DNA from: Pseudomonas sp. B21-023
GTDB taxonomy: Bacteria; Pseudomonadota; Gammaproteobacteria; Pseudomonadales; Pseudomonadaceae
Assembly: GCF_024749165.1 (NCBI RefSeq)
Contig: NZ_CP087190.1
Location: forward strand, 3,507,501-3,571,500
Length of the DNA stretch: 64,000 bases
Reading direction: 5' to 3'
Position 1 is the first letter of the stretch; every line of letters begins with the position of its first letter. Of the stretch, positions 57,373 to 64,000 are shown piece by piece. The translations under genes and the position numbers were made by a program. The notes under the pieces were generated by a model, which saw only the letters and a program-made list of their open reading frames with translations, searched no databases and had not been told where the DNA came from.

Positions 57373-59943
57373 ATGAACCCGTCCATGGATAATGCCGTCG
57401 CCATCATCGGCATGGCTTGCCGCCTCCCCTTCGCCGACCACCCCGAACAGTTCTGGCAGGCCCTGGCCCAGGGCCAGGAAGCCATCGAGTCGTACAGCGA
57501 CGAGCAGTTGCGCGAACGCGGCGTGCCCGCCGAGCGCCTGGCCGACCCGCACTTCGTCAGGGCCGGCGTGCCGCTGCCGGGCCGCCAGTTGTTCGACGCC
57601 GGTTTCTTCGGTTTCTCGCCGCGCGACGCCAGCTTGATGGACCCCCAGCAGCGCCTGTTGCTGGAAACCGCCTGGCACGCCTTCGAGCGCGCCGGCCTGG
57701 CCCCCGAGCGCAACGGCCGCGAGACCGGCGTGTTCGTCGGCGCCGACGCCAGCAGCTACTTCGTCAACAACCTGCTGCCCAACGCCCAGGCCATGGCCGG
57801 CACCGACCCGGTGCAATTGCTCTACGCCAATAGCGGCAACGCCACGCAGATCGCCTACAAGCTCAACCTGCGCGGCCCGGCGCTGGACATCGCCACCGCC
57901 TGCTCCACCTCGCTGGTGGCCATCCACCAGGCCTGCCGCAGCCTGCTGCTGCACGAATGCGACATGGCCCTGGCCGGTGGCGCCTCGGTGCAGGCCGCCG
58001 AGCAGCAGGGCTACCTGCATCGCCCTGACAGCATCCTGTCGCCGGACGGCCACTGCCGCCCCTTTGACCAACAGGCCCGCGGCACGGTGGCAGGCCAGGG
58101 CGTCGCCCTGGTGCTGCTCAAGCGCTACGAGGACGCGGTGCGCGACAACGACCGCATCGAGGCGGTCATCCGCGGCTCGGCGATCAACAACGATGGGGCA
58201 CGCAAGGTTGGCTATACCGCCCCGAGCATCGACGGGCAGGTCGCGGTGCTGCGCCGGGCGCTGGCCATGGCCGGCCTGCAGGCGGCCGAGGTCGGCTACA
58301 TCGAGTGCCATGGCACCGGCACCGCGCTCGGCGACCCGATCGAGCTGACCGCCCTCGACGAGGTGTACGGTGGCCAGCCGCGCGCTACGGACGCGCCTTG
58401 CTACCTGGGTTCGCTCAAGAGCAACCTCGGCCACCTCAACGCCGCCGCCGGCGCCGCCGGGCTGATCAAGGCCGTGCTGTGCCTGCAGCAACGGCAGATT
58501 CCCGCCTCGCTGCACTTCACCCGGCTCACCGACAAGGCCAGCCTCCACGGCCTGCAGGTCAATGCCCGGTTGCGCCCGTGGCCGGCGGCCGATCGCATCG
58601 CGCGGGCGGCGGTCAGCTCGTTCGGCATCGGCGGCACCAACGCCCACGTGCTGCTGGAGGCGGCGCCGCCACGCCCCGCCAGCCAGGCCGACGCGGGCCC
58701 GCGGCTGCTGACCCTGTCGGCCAAGTCGGCCGACGCCGTGGCGCGCAAACAGGCGCAGCTGGCCGACTGGCTGGAACGTAACCCCGAAGCCGCGCTGGCG
58801 GATGTCTGCCACACCGCCAACCGACGCAGCCAGCAGGTACATCGCCTGGCGCTGCTGGCGCGCAGCGGCGCCGAACTGCTCGCACGCCTGCGCGAAGGCA
58901 CCCCTGCGCGCCTGGCCGCGCCGCCGCCAGCCGACCTGGTACTGGTGCTGCGCGACGGCCCAGGCTTGGTCGAAGGTGTCGCGGCGCTGGCCGCGCACTG
59001 CCGCCCGGTGGCCTGCGCCCTCGCCGTCAGCGCCGACGCCTTCGGGCCCGACGCCGGCCTGGCGCAGCGTGGCTTCGCCGCCCTGCACGCCCTGGCCGGG
59101 CTGTGGCACGCGTGGGGCCTGCGCCCGCACCTGGTGCTGTGCGACGCCCTTGGCGAACTGGCCATGGCCTGCCAGGCCGGGCGCCTGAGCCTGGGCGACG
59201 CGGCGCGCCTGCTCGCCGGCCAGGCCAGCGAGGTGAGCGCGCCACGCGCCGCTGGCGGCGAGCAGACCGGCACCTGGCTGTCGAGCCTGGACGGCAAGCC
59301 GGTGAGCCCCGTGCGCCCGCTCGATGCCGACTACTGGCGCCAACCGCGCGATAGCGCGCAGTTCAGCGCCAGCCTGGCGCGCCTGGCCAAGGCGCCCGGG
59401 CACTGCCTGGTGGACGCCGCGGCACTGCCCTGGCCGCAAGCCTGCGCCGCCTGCCTGGACAGCGCCCAGGCAACCCTGCACGAGCAACTGCTCGACCTGG
59501 CCGGGCAGCTCTGGGCCCGCGGCGTCGCCCTCGATCTCGACGCCATGCACGATGGCCAGGGCCAGCGCGTGGTGCTGCCGGGCTACCCGTTCGAGCGCAG
59601 CCGGCACTGGGTCGACGCGCCGCGCGAGGCCCTGGCCGCACCAGCGTCGGCCAGCCCCGCCGGCGACGCTGCGGCGTTGCCTGAAGTGCTACCGCGCAAC
59701 GAACTGGAACGGGAGATCGCCGGTTTCTGGTCGGAGCTGCTGGGCATCGAGCAGATCGGCGTGACCGAGGATTTCTTCGATCTCGGCGGCCATTCGCTGC
59801 TGGCGACCCAGCTCAATGCGCGCATCCACCAGCGTTTCGGCATCGAGCTGAGCCTTGAGGACCTGTTCGACCACCCCACCGTGGAGGCCACCGTGAACCT
59901 GCTGCTGCGCAGCGAGGCCGCGGTGCCCGACACCTCCCACTGA
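57373..59943 (+). CDS. PKS module: KS, degenerate AT, carrier domain
   Basis: The 856-residue protein has a complete ketosynthase: Cys in TACSTS near 177, His in ECHGTGTALGD near 311, His in SNLGHLNAAAG near 352. A shortened acyltransferase region follows without the N-terminal part, and the GHSxGE nucleophile motif is replaced by CDALGE near residue 590 (Ser to Ala). It ends with a carrier domain (LGGHS near 807). Hence an acyltransferase in trans, or another extension mode, is needed. It starts 15 bases after the NRPS and is transcribed with it. There are no KR, DH or TE domains. Confidence 0.9.
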   Translation: MNPSMDNAVAIIGMACRLPFADHPEQFWQALAQGQEAIESYSDEQLRERGVPAERLADPHFVRAGVPLPGRQLFDAGFFGFSPRDASLMDPQQRLLLETAWHAFERAGLAPERNGRETGVFVGADASSYFVNNLLPNAQAMAGTDPVQLLYANSGNATQIAYKLNLRGPALDIATACSTSLVAIHQACRSLLLHECDMALAGGASVQAAEQQGYLHRPDSILSPDGHCRPFDQQARGTVAGQGVALVLLKRYEDAVRDNDRIEAVIRGSAINNDGARKVGYTAPSIDGQVAVLRRALAMAGLQAAEVGYIECHGTGTALGDPIELTALDEVYGGQPRATDAPCYLGSLKSNLGHLNAAAGAAGLIKAVLCLQQRQIPASLHFTRLTDKASLHGLQVNARLRPWPAADRIARAAVSSFGIGGTNAHVLLEAAPPRPASQADAGPRLLTLSAKSADAVARKQAQLADWLERNPEAALADVCHTANRRSQQVHRLALLARSGAELLARLREGTPARLAAPPPADLVLVLRDGPGLVEGVAALAAHCRPVACALAVSADAFGPDAGLAQRGFAALHALAGLWHAWGLRPHLVLCDALGELAMACQAGRLSLGDAARLLAGQASEVSAPRAAGGEQTGTWLSSLDGKPVSPVRPLDADYWRQPRDSAQFSASLARLAKAPGHCLVDAAALPWPQACAACLDSAQATLHEQLLDLAGQLWARGVALDLDAMHDGQGQRVVLPGYPFERSRHWVDAPREALAAPASASPAGDAAALPEVLPRNELEREIAGFWSELLGIEQIGVTEDFFDLGGHSLLATQLNARIHQRFGIELSLEDLFDHPTVEATVNLLLRSEAAVPDTSH

Positions 59944-59962
59944 CCCTCGCAAGGACGCTTAC

Positions 59963-60943
59963 ATGGTGATTTCCTCTCCCGCCGACCTGGTGTTCGACGA
60001 TGTGTTCCTGGAACTGCGCGAAGTGCTGCCCCACACCCCGGTATTCGTCAAGCTCGAGGGTTTCTCGCTCAGCGGCTCGATCAAGGTCAAGCCGGCCCTG
60101 CGCATGGTCGAGCGGCTCGAGCTCGAAGGCCGCCTGGGGCCTGGCAAGGCCCTGGTGGAAAGCTCCTCGGGCAATCTCGGCCTGGCCCTGGCGATGGTCT
60201 GCGCCAGCAAGGGCTATCCGTTCATCTGCGTCAGCGACCCGAACATCTCGCCGCAGACCGCCAAGCTGATCCGCGCCTATGGCGCACGCCTGGTGATCGT
60301 CGAGCAGCGCGACCGCAACGGCGGCTTCCTCGGCAGCCGCATCGGCCTGATCGAACGCATGCTCGGCGAAGACCCGAACCTGGTCTGGACCAACCAGTAC
60401 GGCAACATCAACAACGTCGAGGCGCACATGCTCAGTACCGGGCCGGCGATCCTGCGCCAGTTTCCGCAACCTGACCTGGTATTCGTCGGTGCCGGCACCA
60501 CCGGCACCCTGGCCGGGGTTTCGCGCTACCTGCGCGAGCACTCGCCGCACACCCAGGTGGTCGCGGTGGACAGTGTCGGCTCGGTGACCTTCGGCCAACC
60601 GTCCGGCCCCCGTCACATCCCCGGCCTGGGCACCAGTCAGGCGCCGGAAATCCGCCATCACTGCCGCCATCACCAACTGCTGATGGTGCCCGAGGAAGAA
60701 GCCGTGACCCTGTGCCACGACCTGGCCCGGCGCGGCATCCTGCTCGGTGGCTCCTCCGGCACGGTGCTGGCCGGCGTGCGCCGGCACGCCCGGCACATTG
60801 CCCCCGGCGCCTGCGTGGTGGCGATCGCCCCCGACCTCGGCGACCGCTACGTCGACACCCTCTACAACCCCGAGTGGGTGTACCGCCACTTTCCCCATCT
60901 GCACACCGGCCAGCCCGTCGCGGCCGCCGAATCATGCGCCTGA
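59963..60943 (+). CDS. PLP-dependent SbnA-type synthase (L-2,3-diaminopropionate precursor)
   Basis: The 326-residue enzyme of the cysteine-synthase fold has the PLP Lys in GSIKVKPAL near residue 42, ESSSGNLG near 75, FVGAGTTGTLAG near 180 and GGSSGTVLAG. The neighbour is an SbnB-type dehydrogenase, the pair that makes L-2,3-diaminopropionate: SbnA joins O-phosphoserine and glutamate to N-(2-amino-2-carboxyethyl)-glutamate. In this cluster it should supply the amino acid to the NRPS. ATG 59963 has an AAGGA site. Confidence 0.87.
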   Translation: MVISSPADLVFDDVFLELREVLPHTPVFVKLEGFSLSGSIKVKPALRMVERLELEGRLGPGKALVESSSGNLGLALAMVCASKGYPFICVSDPNISPQTAKLIRAYGARLVIVEQRDRNGGFLGSRIGLIERMLGEDPNLVWTNQYGNINNVEAHMLSTGPAILRQFPQPDLVFVGAGTTGTLAGVSRYLREHSPHTQVVAVDSVGSVTFGQPSGPRHIPGLGTSQAPEIRHHCRHHQLLMVPEEEAVTLCHDLARRGILLGGSSGTVLAGVRRHARHIAPGACVVAIAPDLGDRYVDTLYNPEWVYRHFPHLHTGQPVAAAESCA

Positions 60944-60960
60944 GCCACCAGGAGACCCCC

Positions 60961-61983
60961 ATGGACAACCACCCGCCCGCCTTGTCGCTGCTTGGCGCCG
61001 CCCCCATCGAAGCCTGGCTGCAGGCCAATCCCGGCCGCCTGCTGGAACTGGTCGCGCAGGCATACCTGGACGCCGCCGAAGGCCGCGCCGGCAACCCCGA
61101 CAGCTACTTCCTGCGTTTCGCCGACAGCGACCGCAACCGCATCATCGCCTTGCCCGCGGTGCTCGACGACGCGCAGCCGATCGCCGGTTTGAAGTGGATC
61201 GCCAGCTTTCCGGAAAACACCCGCCACGGTCTGGACCGGGCCTCCGCGCTGATCATCCTCAACGACCGCCGCACCGGTTATCCGCTGGCCTGCCTCGAAG
61301 GCAGCCTTATCAGCGCCGCGCGCACCGCGGCCTCGGCAGTGCTCGGCGCGCGCTGCCTGCACCCTACGCCAGGGCGCAGCGCGGCCTTCGGCGTGGTCGG
61401 CTGCGGGCCGATCGCCTGGCGCACGCTGCGCCTGCTGCTGCAGTCGGGCTGGGCGCTGGAGCAGGTCAACCTGTGCGATCTGGACCCTGCGCGTGCCGAG
61501 CGCCTGCGCCGGCACTGCCAGGCGCTGGGCCTGGATGCCCAGGTGCAGCCGCTGGAGCGGTGCGTGCGTGACAGCGACTTGCTGCTGTTCGCCACCTCGG
61601 CAGTGCGCCCGGGCATCGACCAGACCGCCTGGTTCGACCACGCCCCCACCGTGCTGCACCTGTCGCTGCGCGACCTGGCCCCTGGGGTGATGCTGGCGGC
61701 GCAGAACCTTGCCGACGACGTCGGCCACTGCCTCAAGGCCGCCACCTCCCTGGAACTGGCCTGGCGACAGGCCGGCCACCAGCGCTTCATCGCCGGCGAC
61801 ATCAGCCAGGCCCTGCGCGGACAGGTCACTCCGGACCCGACCCGGCCGCGGATCTTCTCGCCCTTCGGCATGGGCGTGCTCGATCTCGCCGTGGCCAGGG
61901 CCATTCACCACGACTGCGCGGCACAACCGCACCTGCGGGTGACGGACTTCTTCCCCCGGCCCTACCAGGCCGACCAGGCATGA
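60961..61983 (+). CDS. SbnB-type dehydrogenase (ornithine cyclodeaminase family), L-2,3-diaminopropionate synthesis
   Basis: The 340-residue protein begins with a dimerisation domain and has the NAD-binding Rossmann motif GVVGCGPIAWRTLRLL near residue 144. RTAASAVLGARCL and HLSLRDLAP are typical of the ornithine cyclodeaminase/mu-crystallin family. It should oxidise the SbnA product to release diaminopropionate and 2-oxoglutarate. ATG 60961 has an AGGAGA site; the in-frame extension back to 60712 overlaps the SbnA gene and is rejected. Confidence 0.87.
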   Translation: MDNHPPALSLLGAAPIEAWLQANPGRLLELVAQAYLDAAEGRAGNPDSYFLRFADSDRNRIIALPAVLDDAQPIAGLKWIASFPENTRHGLDRASALIILNDRRTGYPLACLEGSLISAARTAASAVLGARCLHPTPGRSAAFGVVGCGPIAWRTLRLLLQSGWALEQVNLCDLDPARAERLRRHCQALGLDAQVQPLERCVRDSDLLLFATSAVRPGIDQTAWFDHAPTVLHLSLRDLAPGVMLAAQNLADDVGHCLKAATSLELAWRQAGHQRFIAGDISQALRGQVTPDPTRPRIFSPFGMGVLDLAVARAIHHDCAAQPHLRVTDFFPRPYQADQA

Positions 61984-62011
61984 GCGCCACCACCAGCAAA
62001 GGGATGTGACG

Positions 62012-64000
62012 ATGAACCCATCAGAGCAGGATCCACACCACCACGCCCAGCCAGCGCAAAGCCTGGCGCAACGGCGCCGACGCGGCCAGGGCGGGCTGCA
62101 GGCCAGCGCAGCGCCGCCGTGCCTGTCGGCCGCCCAGCAACGGCTCTGGCTGCACCAGCGCCTGGAGCAGGTCGGCGGCCTGTACAACATGCCCTGCGCC
62201 TTGCGCGTGCGCGGCGCCATCGACGTCGAGGCGCTGCGCCAGGCGATCGAGCTGCACGTGCAGCGTCACGCCGTGCTGCGCACGCTGATCGAGGACCGCG
62301 ACGGCCAGCCGCAGGCACGCTGCGAACCGCTGCCGCGCCTGGAACTGCCGATCCTCGAGATGGCCGATGAGCAGCAGGCCCTGGACTGGCTGCGCGGCGA
62401 GGCCGATGCGCCGATCGAGCTGGACCGGGCGCCGCTGCTGCGCACCCACCTGTTGCGCCTGGACAGCCGCCATCACCTGCTGTCGCTGACCGTGCACCAC
62501 ATCGCCTGCGACGGCTGGTCGGTTGGGGTGATGCTGCGCGAGATCGGCCAGGCCTACGAGTCCCTGAGCCAGGGCCTGCCGGCATCGCTGCCAGCGCTGG
62601 CGGTGCAGTACGCCGACTACGCCCACTGGCAGCGCGAGTGGCTGGACGGCAGCCGGGTCGAGCGCCAGCTGGCGTTCTGGCGCGAGCGGCTGGCCGACGC
62701 CCCGGCGCTGCTGGCCCTGCCTCTGGACCATCCGCGCCCGGCGCAGCAGTGCTACACCGGCAAGACCCTGCGCCTGGCGCTGCCTGCCGAGCTGAGCACG
62801 CAACTGCGCCAGTTCGCCCGGGCCCAGGGGGTGACGCCCTACATGCTGTTGCTGGCAGTGTTCAACATCCTGCTGTCACGCTACAGCGCCAGCGAGGACA
62901 TCCTCGTCGGCTCGCCGGTGGCCAACCGCTTCCCACAGGAGACCGAGGCGCTGGTGGGGTTCTTCGTCAACACCCTGGTGATGCGCAACCAGCCACGCGC
63001 CGAACTGGCCTTCGACGCCTTCTTGCAGCAGGTCAAGCAGCAGGCGCTGGCCGCCTATGCCCACCAGGACGTGCCGTTCGACCGTGTGGTGGAGGCCGTG
63101 CAACCGCCACGCAGCAACAGCCACGCGCCGCTGTTCCAGGTCGAGTTCGTGCTGCAGCAGGCCCTGGCCCGGCGCTTTGCCCTCGGCAGCGCCAGCGTCG
63201 AGCCGTTGCCGCGCGCCAGTGGTTTCACCAAGTTCGACCTGACCCTGGCGCTGGAAGACAGCCCCGGCGCGATCACCGGCCAGATCGAGTACAACGCGGC
63301 GCTGTTCGACGATGCCTTCGCCCAGCGCATGATCGGTCACCTGCGTACCCTGCTGGTCTCGGCCATCGCCACCCCAAAGGCGCGCCTGGCCGATCTGGAG
63401 ATGCTCGACGACGACGAAAAGACCTGCCTGCGCCGCTGGGGCAGTGCCGGCCATGACCCCTTGCCCGACCGTCACCTGCTCACCTGGCTGGCCGACTGGG
63501 TGGCCGTCCAGCCCGAGGCCATCGCCATCGAGCACCACGACCTGAGCCTGAGTTACCTGGAGCTGGACCGTCTGGCCAACCGCATCGCCCACGCCGTTCG
63601 CCAGCAAGGCGTGGCCAGGGGCGAGCGAGTGGCGCTGTTCATGTCCCGCGGCTGCCACTACCTGGCGGCCATGCTCGCGCTGTTCAAGCTGGGGACGCCG
63701 TTCGTGCCCTTCGACCCGGACCAGGGCGCCGTACGCAACGGGCGCATGCTGCAACGCAGCGCACCAGCGCTGATCCTCTGCGACCCGGCCTGTGCGCCGG
63801 CGCTGGAACACCTGCAGGCGCCCTGCCCGACCCTGTGCCTGGAGCCGACCAGCCTCGAGCGCCACCCCGCCGAGTGGCCCCACGCACCGGCCAGCGAGCT
63901 GGGCGACACCGCCTACATGATCTTCACCTCCGGTTCCACCGGGGAGCCCAAGGCAGCCATGGTCAGCCACCTGGGCATGGTCAATCACCTGTTGGCCAAG
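62012..64000 (+). CDS. NRPS, C-A N-terminal part (3' end outside window)
   Basis: The frame is open from ATG 62012 to the right edge without a stop (663 codons). Residues about 1-35 are a charged start (DPHHHAQPAQSLAQRRRR), perhaps a docking region. The condensation domain spans about 35-470 (SAAQQRLWLHQRL; HHIACDGWS near 165; PVANRFPQETEALVGFF). The adenylation domain then starts (LSYLELDRLANRIA) and reaches core A3 FTSGSTGEPKAAM just before the edge, so the specificity residues are not in the window. It should accept the chain from the PKS carrier and may use diaminopropionate. No stop codon is visible. Confidence 0.93.
   Translation, partial: MNPSEQDPHHHAQPAQSLAQRRRRGQGGLQASAAPPCLSAAQQRLWLHQRLEQVGGLYNMPCALRVRGAIDVEALRQAIELHVQRHAVLRTLIEDRDGQPQARCEPLPRLELPILEMADEQQALDWLRGEADAPIELDRAPLLRTHLLRLDSRHHLLSLTVHHIACDGWSVGVMLREIGQAYESLSQGLPASLPALAVQYADYAHWQREWLDGSRVERQLAFWRERLADAPALLALPLDHPRPAQQCYTGKTLRLALPAELSTQLRQFARAQGVTPYMLLLAVFNILLSRYSASEDILVGSPVANRFPQETEALVGFFVNTLVMRNQPRAELAFDAFLQQVKQQALAAYAHQDVPFDRVVEAVQPPRSNSHAPLFQVEFVLQQALARRFALGSASVEPLPRASGFTKFDLTLALEDSPGAITGQIEYNAALFDDAFAQRMIGHLRTLLVSAIATPKARLADLEMLDDDEKTCLRRWGSAGHDPLPDRHLLTWLADWVAVQPEAIAIEHHDLSLSYLELDRLANRIAHAVRQQGVARGERVALFMSRGCHYLAAMLALFKLGTPFVPFDPDQGAVRNGRMLQRSAPALILCDPACAPALEHLQAPCPTLCLEPTSLERHPAEWPHAPASELGDTAYMIFTSGSTGEPKAAMVSHLGMVNHLLAK

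Overview
The window is high-GC bacterial DNA from a fluorescent Pseudomonas, most like the P. putida group. The thrS-infC-rpmI-rplT-pheS-pheT-ihfA-merR-tRNA-Pro order, the mtlEFGKDYZ mannitol operon and the many Pseudomonas REP palindromes ('GGGAGCGGGCTTGCCCCGCG', 'GGGAGCCGGCTTGCCGGCGA') all point there. No tools were run; assignments rest on reading motifs, lengths and gene order.

Layout. 0-1.4 kb: the tail of an unknown protein and a SCO1/SenC-cytochrome c fusion. 1.5-5.2 kb: a small unknown protein, apparently frameshifted, and a large SF1 helicase with a coiled-coil insert. 5.3-11.1 kb: metY, a membrane protein, and a two-gene unit of FAD L-amino-acid oxidase plus AruI-like ThDP 2-keto-acid decarboxylase, which looks like an arginine-oxidase-type route. 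11.1-21.7 kb: a DUF3077-type gene, then mtlR and the mannitol operon, interrupted by a 255-bp REP-containing palindrome. 21.8-25.5 kb: a complete His-Xaa-Ser locus (hxsD-hxsB-hxsC-hxsA), a two-radical-SAM peptide-maturation system. 25.7-27.9 kb: two small envelope proteins, two DUF3077/DUF6124-like genes and an elaborate structured RNA-like leader.

27.9-36.0 kb is a lower-GC defence island abutting tRNA-Pro(GGG). It holds an McrA-like HNH nuclease, a qatABC set (KAP ATPase, QatB, QueC-like QatC) with no TatD-type QatD, a DUF6161-like membrane protein, and a CAP12/Pycsar-type TIR-like protein. No integrase or clear att repeat was found. 36.3-43.8 kb is the conserved translation and IHF operon on the minus strand. 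44.1-44.9 kb holds a small exported protein and a CspA-type cold-shock gene.

From 45.1 kb to the right edge runs a hybrid NRPS-PKS biosynthetic cluster: amidase, unusual cytochrome P450, three-module NRPS (signature residues read as Gly, Thr, and Ile/Val-like), KS-AT(degenerate)-carrier PKS, SbnA- and SbnB-like enzymes for L-2,3-diaminopropionate, and the first 663 codons of another NRPS that continues past the window. I do not recognise the product. The strongest candidates for undescribed biology are this cluster, the qatABC + HNH arrangement, the hxs locus, and the pseudoknot-like leader with a shared upstream element at the DUF3077-type genes.
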